Made by a program: the position numbers and the translations under genes
Shown: positions 29,135 through 36,965 of the stretch, in pieces
How the letters are laid out: the number at the start of each line of letters is the position of its first letter
How positions within the stretch are numbered: position 1 is the stretch's first letter
DNA from: Bacteroidetes bacterium 37-13
GTDB lineage: Bacteria > Bacteroidota > Bacteroidia > Chitinophagales > LD1
Length of the DNA stretch: 64,000 nucleotides
Assembly: GCA_001897535.1 (NCBI GenBank)
Contig: MKTC01000031.1
Span: 202,428-266,427 of the forward strand
Reading direction: 5' to 3'
Notes under the pieces: model-generated
Databases searched by the model: none
What the model saw: the letters and a program-made list of their open reading frames with translations, nothing else
What the model was told of the DNA's origin: nothing

Positions 29135-29614
29135 CTACTCCCCAAATTCCATTAAAACCATTCCTTTTTCTACTGCTTCTTTTGGGCTAACTTTAATTTT
29201 CTTCACAGTAACATCAGCAGGTGCTTTTATTACGTTTTCCATTTTCATGGCTTCTAAAACAATAAGTGGTTCGCCTTTTTTGATGTGCTCACCTTCTTGC
29301 GCAGCAATATTTATGATTAAGCCCGGCATTGGTGCTTTCAGGTTGTTTATTTTTTGTTGGCTGCTACTGTTCATTCCTAATTTTTCAAGTAGCAAATCGG
29401 TATCATTTTTCAACGTAACTTCATAGTCGTTTCCGTTTATGCGAACGGTGATTTTTTTCTCTTCTTTATTAAAACTTACAAGCGTGGCATTGTAGCTTTT
29501 GTAATTGTGAATGATATGCAGATGATGTTCATCTAATATTTTAATATCAATATCAGAATTTTCATCAGTATCATTAAAGATAAATTGTTTTCCTGCTATG
29601 GTAGCTTGTATCAT
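29135..29614 (-). CDS. Biotin/lipoyl-attachment carrier protein
   Basis: The product has 159 residues. The C-terminal biotinyl domain holds APMPGLIINI and EAMKMENV with K124 as the attachment lysine. The N-terminal 85 residues form a beta region like that of acyl-CoA carboxylase carrier chains. Ending at VLMEFGE is normal for propionyl-CoA or methylmalonyl-CoA carboxylase/decarboxylase gamma-type carriers. No carboxylase catalytic subunit adjoins it. BirA encoded at 36149 is the likely enzyme that biotinylates it. Confidence 0.85.
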   Translation of the reverse strand: MIQATIAGKQFIFNDTDENSDIDIKILDEHHLHIIHNYKSYNATLVSFNKEEKKITVRINGNDYEVTLKNDTDLLLEKLGMNSSSQQKINNLKAPMPGLIINIAAQEGEHIKKGEPLIVLEAMKMENVIKAPADVTVKKIKVSPKEAVEKGMVLMEFGE

Positions 29615-29696
29615 TACTAAACTGCTTGTTTTTAAATGAACTAAAATGGCGAGAAAAACGAGTATTTGTATTGCTGTTTTGTCGCGCTATGTTGCG

Positions 29697-30815
29697 TTAC
29701 GCATTTATCATTACCGGCATCACCAGCATCAATAAATCTTCGCCTTCTACTTTTTCAACCGGACGCAAAATTCCTGCACGTGTTGGCACAGAAAGTTCAA
29801 TTTCTACATCTCCGCTATCTAACACGCCAAGCATTTCAATTAAAAAACGTGCGTTGAAAGCAATGTCCATATCTGTTCCTTCGTAGCTGCAAGTTAAGCG
29901 CTCGTTTGCTTCGTTGCTAAAGTCAATATCTTGTGCAGAAATTTTCAACTCGCTACCGGCAATACTCAACACCACTTGGTAAGTAGTTTGGTTCGAGAAA
30001 ATTGAAATTCTTCTTAGTGCATTTTGAAATTCTAAGCGGTTAAGCGTAAGTTTATTTGGGTTGTTTAAAGGAATTACAGCATTGTAATCCGGGTAATTTG
30101 CTTCAATTAAACGGCAAATAAGTTTGGTGTTTTCAAACGAGAAAAATGCGTTTGATTTGTTGTAGCTCACATTCACTACCGAAGCATTGTTTGGCACTGC
30201 ACTTTTCATTAAGTTTAGTGCTTTCCTTGGCACAATAAACTGTGTTTCTTTTGATGCGCGAACATCGCTGCGGTTAAGTTTTACCAACTTGTGCGCATCG
30301 GTAGAAACAAAAGTTAAACCTTCAGGATTTACTTGAAAAAGCACACCTGTCATGGCTGGTCTTAATTCATCGGTACTCACTGCAAAGAAAGTTTTAGAAA
30401 TTGCGCTGCTAAGCACAGATCCTTGCATATTTATTTCAGTTACAGAATCTGCTTCAGGTATTTTAGGGAAATCTTCAGGGTTTTCTCCGCTCAATTTATA
30501 TCTACCTGTTTGGCTGCTAATTTCTATACCGTAGTTATTTTGGTCAATAGAAAAAGTAAGCGGCTGTTCTGGCAAAGTTTTCAATGTATCAATCAAAATT
30601 TTAGCCGGAATTGCCACCTTGCCGGTATCTTTAGATTCAATATTCACTTCGGTGCTCATAGAAGTTTCTAAATCGGTAGCAAAAATTACAAGTTGATTAC
30701 CTTTGATGTCGAAAAGAAAATCTTCTAAAATTGGTAATACAGTGTTGGAGTTAATTACACCGCCAATAGTTTGCAAACCTTTAAGCAGCGAAGTAGTTGA
30801 TATAATAAACTTCAT
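29697..30815 (-). CDS. dnaN: DNA polymerase III beta sliding clamp
   Basis: The product has 372 residues, full length for the three-domain clamp. Family marks are LKGLQTIGGVINSNTVLPIL at the start, GEN/PEDFP in the first linker, FVSTDAHKL in domain 2 and the terminal MLVMPVMIN. The clamp encircles DNA and tethers polymerase. It stands apart from dnaA and gyrB in this window. Confidence 0.96.
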   Translation of the reverse strand: MKFIISTTSLLKGLQTIGGVINSNTVLPILEDFLFDIKGNQLVIFATDLETSMSTEVNIESKDTGKVAIPAKILIDTLKTLPEQPLTFSIDQNNYGIEISSQTGRYKLSGENPEDFPKIPEADSVTEINMQGSVLSSAISKTFFAVSTDELRPAMTGVLFQVNPEGLTFVSTDAHKLVKLNRSDVRASKETQFIVPRKALNLMKSAVPNNASVVNVSYNKSNAFFSFENTKLICRLIEANYPDYNAVIPLNNPNKLTLNRLEFQNALRRISIFSNQTTYQVVLSIAGSELKISAQDIDFSNEANERLTCSYEGTDMDIAFNARFLIEMLGVLDSGDVEIELSVPTRAGILRPVEKVEGEDLLMLVMPVMINA

Positions 30816-30961
30816 ATCGTTTTTTATTATTTTATTGTTCTAAACCGCGAATGTAAAAATTAACACCACAAACAAATATCGTTTTTCGGGCTTTTTTGCA
30901 ATATACTTAAAAATGTTGGTAAGCTGTGTATATCAATTATTAGCAGCGCACAAAGTGTTTT

Positions 30962-31098
30962 TTGGGCGTTCCCCGAAACATTTGCTTGGCTAAATGCTCT
31001 GCTAATGTTTCGGGTCGTGCTTTACGCTCCAATCTTTTGCTCGTTCCTCACAAAAGGATTTCTGCTGCAATCACTAACGCAAAATACAGCAGCAGCGC
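30962..31098 (+). repeat. Structured repeat with three nested stems, flanked by short direct repeats
   Basis: An outer pair GCGTT (30966-30970) / AACGC (31076-31080) encloses two hairpins. The first is an exact 11-bp stem, CCCGAAACATT (30972-30982) with AATGTTTCGGG (31004-31014). The second is AATCTTTT (31031-31038) with AAAGGATT (31053-31060), one G-U pair. AGCAGCGC occurs on both sides, at 30942-30949 and 31091-31098. From memory, elements of this pattern ending CTAACGC are scattered in Bacteroidota genomes; I cannot verify that here. An ORF across it (30962-31174) is probably not a gene. Confidence 0.7.
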
Positions 31099-31124
31099 TT
31101 GTGTAATATTTTTACCTTCGTGCA

Positions 31125-31496
31125 GTGAGTTTAGAAAGTCGTTATCGCTATTCAAACGAGATTGTTTACAATAATTTTCTATGGCCAGAAAACATTAGTG
31201 AGAAACAAGTGTCTGCAATTGAGAAAGCAATCGAAAAAGTTTTATCTGTAAGAAAAAGTATAACAAATTGTCCTATCGGCAAAATGTATGAAAACGGTAA
31301 AATGCCACCAGCATTAGTAAAAGCACATATTGAATTAGATAAAGCAGTAGATAGCTCATATAAAAAAGCTACTTTTACAAGTGATACCAATCGTATGGAA
31401 TTTTTATTTGAACTTTACGAAAAATATACAGCAGAACTTTTTTCGAAAGAAATACCCAAAAAAATAAATCATGATTTATATTTCTCAAATTATTGA
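31125..31496 (+). pseudogene. C-terminal fragment of an MmeI-type (type IIL) DNA methyltransferase/restriction enzyme
   Basis: The 123 residues resemble only the last part of large MmeI-like class I SAM-dependent DNA methyltransferases. Recognisable stretches are YSNEIVYNNFLWPENISEKQ, MPPALVKAHIELDKAVD and NRMEFLFELYEKYTAELF. The methyltransferase and nuclease domains that should precede (several hundred residues) are absent. The homology begins immediately next to the structured repeat. The visible start is GTG 31125, part of the homology rather than a real start. It is most likely a non-functional remnant of a restriction-modification gene. Confidence 0.75.
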
Positions 31497-31723
31497 TGAC
31501 AAGCCACCATTGATTATTGGAGAGAGCCCACAAAGGAAGAAATTAAGTTTGGGCACGGTGCAATTCACTTCTGTTCTTTCAATTTTGATAAGTGCTTTGA
31601 TGAAAATGGAAATCTAAAACTTAAAGTTCGAGCAATGGATGATGGCTTAATATATCATTGTACTCATTCAGATTGGCACGTTACAAGGAAAGCAAAACTA
31701 ACCCAAATAGCTCCTAAAATATA
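31494..31723 (+). pseudogene. Fragment of a small hypothetical protein gene
   Basis: In the same frame as the preceding remnant, after two stop codons, about 70 codons read ATIDYWREPTKEEIKFGHGA, then a segment with FDKCFDENGNLKLKV, DDGLIYHCTHSD and ending APKI before TAG. No start codon precedes the recognisable part. I recall similar short YWREPTKEE-type hypothetical proteins in Bacteroidota but no function. Confidence 0.45.
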
Positions 31724-31731
31724 GATAATAG

Positions 31732-31824
31732 CCCAACAGAATGGTGTTTCTATTTGAACTCTACGAAAGATACACAGCAGATCTTTTTACAAAAGAGAAA
31801 GTGAAGAAAAAAGAGAAGAAATAG
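31732..31824 (+). pseudogene. Second, shorter MmeI-type C-terminal remnant
   Basis: The frame after the TAG at 31729 reads PNRMVFLFELYERYTADLFTKE and ends in a lysine-rich tail at TAG 31822. It parallels NRMEFLFELYEKYTAELFSKE of the remnant about 340 bases upstream but differs in DNA and protein, so it is a diverged second copy. A shifted frame continues (EEIVEIYLRES ... DILVK, to about 31901), suggesting further decay. Confidence 0.6.
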
Positions 31825-31906
31825 TTGAAATATATTTACGGGAATCCTTGCACGAAGCATTTGACAATATAAATCTAAATGAAGATATTCTTGTAAAATA
31901 GATTGA

Positions 31907-31938
31907 GGCACTTAATAAATTAAGTGTGTTTATTTTTT
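31907..31938 (+). terminator. Possible terminator at the end of the remnant region
   Basis: CACTTAAT (31909-31916) pairs exactly with ATTAAGTG (31919-31926) across two A bases, followed by TTTATTTTTT. The stem is AT-rich but the T tract is good. It overlaps the stop of the convergent membrane protein gene. Confidence 0.5.
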
Positions 31939-32301
31939 AAAAAAATTGGTGTAAAACAAAGCTCCTGTTAGAGTAGCCATTCCACTAACCAAGCCGCCAA
32001 TTATTCCTGTAATTAAAAATAAGTTTAAGGTTGAACCGGAAGTGAGTGGTGCAAAAAGTTCTGCAAGCTTGGGCGAAAGTATTGCTCCGCCTTGTTTATC
32101 TAACCAATAAGAATATGCAAACCAAAGAATGAAAACTGAAAGTGTGCCAAGCAAAAAGGAAAGTCGCGGTTTTAATTTACATAAATAGCCAATGCCTAAG
32201 CCGGTAATTGCGATGTACCACCAAGGCAACCATTCTGCAAAAAGTATTCCCAGCCCAAAGTTTAAACTTAGTAAAATAATAAACCACACTGTAAATTTCA
32301 T
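31930..32301 (-). CDS. Small membrane protein, function unknown
   Basis: The product has 123 residues with four hydrophobic segments (about 5-20, 26-43, 47-66 and 92-118) and short loops, one with WLDKQGGAILSPKLAELF. I recognise no family. It is transcribed alone and divergently from the small lipoprotein gene. Confidence 0.6.
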   Translation of the reverse strand: MKFTVWFIILLSLNFGLGILFAEWLPWWYIAITGLGIGYLCKLKPRLSFLLGTLSVFILWFAYSYWLDKQGGAILSPKLAELFAPLTSGSTLNLFLITGIIGGLVSGMATLTGALFYTNFFKK

Positions 32302-32445
32302 AAGCTGCTTTTAATACAATGATAAACGCTAATTTCGGCAATTAAAATATTAGTTTTTGTGAATTGCACAAAGCAATTGGTATTTGTTGCTAAGTTTGCA
32401 ATGTTTCTATGTATTTTCAAATTTAATTTGCGTTTAAGAATAAAA

Positions 32446-32574
32446 ATGAAGCAGTTTAAGTTGTTTGTGTTGGCATTATTAGCAGTTGGTTTTATGGCTG
32501 CTACATTTAGCAGTTGCAAGGGAAGCAAATGCGATTGTCCACATGGCACGTTTAATGGGAAAAGACACAGATAA
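32446..32574 (+). CDS. Tiny lipoprotein of 42 residues
   Basis: The likely start is MKQFKLFV at 32446, although the frame is open from 32359. A lipoprotein signal ends TFSSC, so only about 18 residues remain after processing, with KGSKCDCPHGTF and a basic tail. Such very short lipoproteins are common in Bacteroidota and are often missed by gene callers. Function is unknown. Confidence 0.6.
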   Translation: MKQFKLFVLALLAVGFMAATFSSCKGSKCDCPHGTFNGKRHR

Positions 32575-32633
32575 AATTCAGTTAAATCATTTTATTCGCA
32601 GCAAAATTCTACTACAAATAATAGCAATTACGC

Positions 32634-33248
32634 ATGGCAAATATTCATACACCTAAAATTCGCGATTACGGTAAAAAATTAGTTGTAATTACTTCGCCTT
32701 CAGGTGCAGGAAAAACTTCTATCGTGAAGAAATTATTGGTTCACCATAAAGATTATGCTTTTTCTGTTTCTGCTACCACGCGCGAAAAAAGAAGCACCGA
32801 AGTTGATGGAAAAGATTACTTTTTTATTTCGCAGAGCGACTTTAACCAAAAACTTTCTGCCGGTGAATTTTTAGAGCATGAAGAAGTTTATCCCGGAATT
32901 ACTTATGGCACTTTAAAGTCAGAAGTGGAGCGACTTTGGAGCCAAAGAAAAGTTGTAATTTTTGATATTGATATAAAAGGTGCTGCAAACTTGAAAAAGC
33001 AATTCGGTAAAGATTGTTTCGTGATTTTTGTAAAGCCACCATCGCTAAAAGTTTTAGAAAATAGATTGAAAGCCCGCGACACCGAAGATGCAAAATCTCT
33101 TAAAGCGCGCTTAAAAAGAGCAGAAGAAGAATTGAAGTTTGAACCACAAGCAGATTACGCTTTAGAAAATAATGATTTTGATACAGCTTATATGCGTACC
33201 AAAAATGCCATTCTTCGTTTTCTGAATCCAACTCCGGTTTATCATTAA
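32634..33248 (+). CDS. gmk: Guanylate kinase
   Basis: The product has 204 residues. The P-loop is SPSGAGKTS, followed by SVSATTREKRSTEVDGKDY (GMP-binding), FLEHEEVYPGITYGTLKSEV and FDIDIKGAANLKK. It phosphorylates GMP to GDP. The flippase gene begins 12 bases after its stop. Confidence 0.95.
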   Translation: MANIHTPKIRDYGKKLVVITSPSGAGKTSIVKKLLVHHKDYAFSVSATTREKRSTEVDGKDYFFISQSDFNQKLSAGEFLEHEEVYPGITYGTLKSEVERLWSQRKVVIFDIDIKGAANLKKQFGKDCFVIFVKPPSLKVLENRLKARDTEDAKSLKARLKRAEEELKFEPQADYALENNDFDTAYMRTKNAILRFLNPTPVYH

Positions 33249-33260
33249 ACCAACTTTTTA

Positions 33261-34745
33261 ATGGGAATTATTCAGCGGCAAGGCATTATCAATAGTATAA
33301 TTTCATACTTAGGTATTTTGCTTGGCGCGTTGAATACCATCGTGTTTCTGCCTGCATTTCTCACCGAAGAAGAAATTGGTTTAACGCGTGTTCTGTTCTC
33401 GTTTTCTGCGCTCATTGCCACATTTGTTCCGCTTGGTGTAAACAGTATTTTGCTTAAATATTTTCCAATATTCAGGAATAAAGAAAAAAGACATTACGGC
33501 ATTTTTGGTTTTGCAGTAGCACTAACTTTAGTGGGTTTTGCAATAGCATCTATTAGTTTACTCACCTTTAAATCGTTTATCACATCGCAGTACAACGAGC
33601 AGTCGCCATTGCTGAATGAATATTTTAATTACATCTTTCCGCTCACGTTTTTTCTGGCTTTCAGCAATGTGTTTTTTACTTATAGTTCTTCGCTTTTTAA
33701 AACAAATGTGCCGGCATTTTTAAATGATGTTTTTACGCGAGTTTTAAGTATTGCATTGTTGGCGGTTTACTTTATGAAATGGATTACACTGTCGCAGTTT
33801 GTGCTTTTGTATGTAGGCGTTTTTGCAGTTATTGCTCTGAGCCATCTTGCTTATATTTTAAAAATTGACCGCCCATCGTTGAAATTAGATTTTAAATTTT
33901 TTACCAAACAAAATCCAAGAGAAATTGTGATGTATGGCTTACTACTTTCGTTTACATCGCTTTCGAGTTTAGGTTTAAAATATATTGATATTGTGATGTT
34001 AGGAAAATATCTTCCGCTAAACTTGGTAGGCATTTATGCTGTTGTAGTGTTTATTCCCACAGTAATTGAAGCACCTTTGGGCGCTTTAGATAAAATTGGT
34101 GTAGCATCTATTTCCGAAGCTTGGAAACGCAACGACATGGCAGAAGTTCGCAAGATTTATTTCCGCTCTGCGCGTTATTTATTACTTGCCGGTGGTTTTT
34201 TGTTTTTATGTGTAAATCTTAATACGCATGCGCTGTTTCAACTTTTTCCGGGCAAAGATTATTCGCTTGGCGAAAGTGTGGTATTGATTATCAGCATCGG
34301 TACAGTAATCAATATGGCAACAGGCATAAACGATTCCATTATTTACACTTCTGATAAATACATTTATGGAGCTTACATGTTGATGTGCCTTTTTGTGATT
34401 GCCATCGTGAATAATTTAATTTTTATACCGCTTTGGGGTATGAATGGCGCTGCTTTTGCCACTGCTTTTTCTGCTACTATTTTTAATGTGATGAAGTATA
34501 TTTTCTTGTGGAAGAAATATCAGCTTCAACCTTTCGATAAAAAGACCTTGCTCACTTTACTTTCCATTGTTTTGTGTTTTGCAATCGTTTATTTTATACC
34601 GCAGTTCGGGCATCCGATTTTTCAAATTATTTTTCGTGGTATTGTTATTTCTTTTCTGTTTCTTTCAATGGTAAAAATCTTCAACATTGTACCGGAATTG
34701 GAGCTTGAGTTGAAACAATTTCTTGCAAAGAAATTGTCGCGCTAA
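33261..34745 (+). CDS. Polysaccharide flippase-like membrane protein (MATE/MOP superfamily)
   Basis: The product has 494 residues with about 14 membrane segments. The start IIQRQGIINSIISYLGILLG and the internal GIYAVVVFIPTVIEAPLG and WGMNGAAFATAF segments are characteristic of the oligosaccharide flippase (RfbX/Wzx-like) group. It would flip lipid-linked sugar units across the inner membrane. It follows gmk closely; no sugar gene cluster lies around it, so the substrate is unknown. Confidence 0.82.
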   Translation: MGIIQRQGIINSIISYLGILLGALNTIVFLPAFLTEEEIGLTRVLFSFSALIATFVPLGVNSILLKYFPIFRNKEKRHYGIFGFAVALTLVGFAIASISLLTFKSFITSQYNEQSPLLNEYFNYIFPLTFFLAFSNVFFTYSSSLFKTNVPAFLNDVFTRVLSIALLAVYFMKWITLSQFVLLYVGVFAVIALSHLAYILKIDRPSLKLDFKFFTKQNPREIVMYGLLLSFTSLSSLGLKYIDIVMLGKYLPLNLVGIYAVVVFIPTVIEAPLGALDKIGVASISEAWKRNDMAEVRKIYFRSARYLLLAGGFLFLCVNLNTHALFQLFPGKDYSLGESVVLIISIGTVINMATGINDSIIYTSDKYIYGAYMLMCLFVIAIVNNLIFIPLWGMNGAAFATAFSATIFNVMKYIFLWKKYQLQPFDKKTLLTLLSIVLCFAIVYFIPQFGHPIFQIIFRGIVISFLFLSMVKIFNIVPELELELKQFLAKKLSR

Positions 34746-34752
34746 GGTTTTT

Positions 34753-34770
34753 TACTTTCACTCGAAAGTA
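34753..34770 (+). other. Short hairpin after the flippase gene
   Basis: TACTTTC (34753-34759) and GAAAGTA (34764-34770) form a 7-bp stem with a four-base loop. The T-run precedes instead of following it, so it does not look like a terminator for the flippase gene. Confidence 0.3.
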
Positions 34771-34850
34771 TAGATAAATCACTTGTTTGAGCCTATTCAA
34801 CTTCTGAAATATTTTTTATTTCTTTTGTTCCCGAAAATTCAACTTTAGTT

Positions 34851-35975
34851 ATGCATAAAATAGGAATTGTTGGCGGTGGACAATTAGGAAGAATGATGCT
34901 TCAGCAAGCGGCAAATTATCCGATAGAAACTTATGTTTTAGAGAATGATGCAAACGCTCCGGCTGCGCATCTCTGTCATCATTTTCATTTAGGTAAAATT
35001 ACCGATTACGAAACAGTTTTAGCATTTGGCAGAAAAGTAGATGTGATAACAATAGAGATTGAAAATGTGAGTGTTGAAGCGCTTTTTCAGTTGGAGAAAG
35101 AAGGCGTAACTGTGATACCGAAACCTTCGGTTTTGCAGACCATAAAAGATAAAGGATTGCAAAAACAATTTTATGAAAGCAACCAGATTGCATCACCGGA
35201 GTTTTTGCTATTAAACAATAAAGAGGAAGTAACAGCAAACGAAAGTTTTTTTCCTGCCGCACAAAAGTTGCGCACCGGAGGTTACGATGGCAAAGGCGTT
35301 CATTTATTATGGAATAGCGAAGATTTAGTTGAAGCATTTGATGCGCCATCTGTTTTGGAAAAGTTGGTAGATATTGAAAAAGAAATTGCGGTGATAGTTG
35401 CTAAGAACGAAAGTGGCGATACTGCTGTTTATCCGCCAACGGAAATGGTTTTTGACCCCGATTTGAATTTGGTTGATTATCTATTAGCGCCTGCAAATAT
35501 TTCTACAGAGCTAACAGAAACAGCAAAGCAACTTGCTCTTAAAGTTTGTAACGCATTCAACAGTCCCGGAATTTTTGCAGTAGAAATGTTTTTAAATAAG
35601 CAAGGCGAGCTACTGGTAAATGAAACTGCACCGCGCGTTCACAACAGCGGCCATCAAAGCATTGAAGGCAATTATGTTTCGCAATTTGATATGCTGCTGC
35701 GCGTGTTGCAAAATTTACCTTTGGGCAGCACAGAAACTATAAAGCCAGCTTTAATGCTAAATATTTTGGGTGAAAAAAATCATAGCGGAAATGCGGTTTA
35801 TGAAGGTTTGGAAAATATTCTTCAGTTAGAAGGTGTTTCAATTCATTTGTATGGCAAAGCGCAAACCAAACCCGGCAGAAAAATGGGACACGTTACCGTA
35901 ATTGGCGATAATTATCGCGAGTTGCTTTCAAAAGCTGCGATAGTTAAAACCACATTGAAGGTTGTTGCAAAGTAG
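34851..35975 (+). CDS. purK: 5-(carboxyamino)imidazole ribonucleotide synthase
   Basis: The product has 374 residues with an ATP-grasp fold. It begins IGIVGGGQLGRMMLQQA, then IEIENVSVEAL, KLRTGGYDGKGVHLL and the metal-binding NETAPRVHNSGHQSIEG. It makes N5-CAIR from AIR, bicarbonate and ATP in purine synthesis. The usual partner purE is not in the window. Confidence 0.95.
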   Translation: MHKIGIVGGGQLGRMMLQQAANYPIETYVLENDANAPAAHLCHHFHLGKITDYETVLAFGRKVDVITIEIENVSVEALFQLEKEGVTVIPKPSVLQTIKDKGLQKQFYESNQIASPEFLLLNNKEEVTANESFFPAAQKLRTGGYDGKGVHLLWNSEDLVEAFDAPSVLEKLVDIEKEIAVIVAKNESGDTAVYPPTEMVFDPDLNLVDYLLAPANISTELTETAKQLALKVCNAFNSPGIFAVEMFLNKQGELLVNETAPRVHNSGHQSIEGNYVSQFDMLLRVLQNLPLGSTETIKPALMLNILGEKNHSGNAVYEGLENILQLEGVSIHLYGKAQTKPGRKMGHVTVIGDNYRELLSKAAIVKTTLKVVAK

Positions 35976-35990
35976 AAAAAATAGCAGTAG

Positions 35991-36074
35991 TTAAACCCAT
36001 ATTACGCAATAGATTCTTTGCTACGATAAAATGCTACTTTATATCTGCTTCAACTGCTCAAAAATCATAATTCA
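35991..36074 (-). repeat. Dispersed intergenic repeat, copy B
   Basis: This stretch matches 2095-2176 in opposite orientation, with 36034-36064 an exact 31-base match to 2104-2134. It fills the space between the convergent purK and birA genes and forms the left part of a larger inverted repeat. Confidence 0.8.
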
Positions 36075-36150
36075 TTATGCTTTTATCGCATTTTCGTAGC
36101 TATTTTGCATTATTTCATCTCGCTTAAATTTCTATTGTGTAATTTGGGTT
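35994..36150. repeat. Large imperfect inverted repeat between convergent purK and birA
   Basis: The outer arms 35994-36013 and 36131-36150 pair at 18 of 20 positions. The inner arms 36020-36034 and 36088-36100 pair except for two extra bases. The right side carries about 30 unpaired bases between the arms. The whole could fold into a long cruciform or RNA hairpin that might end transcription from both sides. The right arm reaches the birA stop codon. Confidence 0.65.
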
Positions 36151-36904
36151 AAATCACAAATTTCACTTCTTGCATATTAAAGCGCATTTCTTTTCCACCA
36201 CTTTCAATTATCAATTTGCCATCGCGGGCAATGCCTGTAATTTCACCTTTAAAAGTTTGTTCTCCCTTTTTAAAATAAGCAGTTTGGTTATAGCGAAAAA
36301 GGGCTTCGGTATAGGCTCTTTGCAAAAAATGGAAATGCTGCTGGCGCAGTTGTAAATAGTATTTTTCTAAATAGATGTTTAAGTCTTGTTGAATTTTTTG
36401 AAGCAAAACATCGTGCCCCGTAAACTGCTTTAGTGAGCCGGCATTTTGCAATTCGGTATCAAACTCTGTTTGGTTCACATTTAACCCAATACCCACAACC
36501 GAAGTAATTACGGTTGCTCCGCTAATTGAATTTTCAATTAAAATGCCCGCAATTTTTTTGTTGCCGTAATAAACATCGTTTGGCCATTTTACTTTTACTT
36601 CGTCTTCTAAAACTACTTCGCAGGCTTCTTTCACGGCTAAACTCACCACCATGTTTAAGTAAAAATGCTTATCAGCTCCCAAAAAAACCGGATACAAAAT
36701 GTAACTGCACGTTAAGTTTTGCCCGGCTTCGGTTTGCCATGAATTTCCTTGCTGTCCCTTGCCTTTGGTTTGTTTGTTGGCAATTATCACAGTGCCTTCC
36801 AAAGGCTTTTCTTTTTCAATGAGCAATTTGGCTTCGGTGTTGGTAGAAGTGGTTTCTTCTAATTCAATAACATTTATTCCGATAAAGAGTGGCGAACTAT
36901 CCAT
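36149..36904 (-). CDS. birA: Biotin--[acetyl-CoA-carboxylase] ligase
   Basis: The product has 251 residues, catalytic domain only, with no N-terminal helix-turn-helix, so it is a class I ligase without repressor function. The biotin/ATP loop is KGKGQQGNSWQ, followed by VKWPNDVYYGNKKIAGIL and VGIGLNVNQ. It activates biotin as biotinyl-AMP and attaches it to carrier lysines such as that of the protein encoded at 29135. Confidence 0.94.
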   Translation of the reverse strand: MDSSPLFIGINVIELEETTSTNTEAKLLIEKEKPLEGTVIIANKQTKGKGQQGNSWQTEAGQNLTCSYILYPVFLGADKHFYLNMVVSLAVKEACEVVLEDEVKVKWPNDVYYGNKKIAGILIENSISGATVITSVVGIGLNVNQTEFDTELQNAGSLKQFTGHDVLLQKIQQDLNIYLEKYYLQLRQQHFHFLQRAYTEALFRYNQTAYFKKGEQTFKGEITGIARDGKLIIESGGKEMRFNMQEVKFVI

Positions 36905-36922
36905 AGAAGTGTGCTGTTTTTA

Positions 36923-36930
36923 TATCTTTG
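36923..36930 (+). promoter_or_regulatory. Possible -7 promoter element for rsfS
   Basis: TATCTTTG matches TAnnTTTG 36 bases before the rsfS start. No convincing -33 element is seen. Confidence 0.3.
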
Positions 36931-36965
36931 GCGTTTAATATTTAATAAAATAAAATCATAATTGT

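Noticed and set aside
30962-31080. Integron attC site
   Set aside because: The ends are GTT outside-left and AAC outside-right, the reverse of the attC arrangement (AAC ... GTT), and no integrase gene is present.
30962-31174. 70-codon open frame across the structured repeat
   Set aside because: The sequence is explained by the repeat's stems; no start context and no protein-like composition beyond chance.
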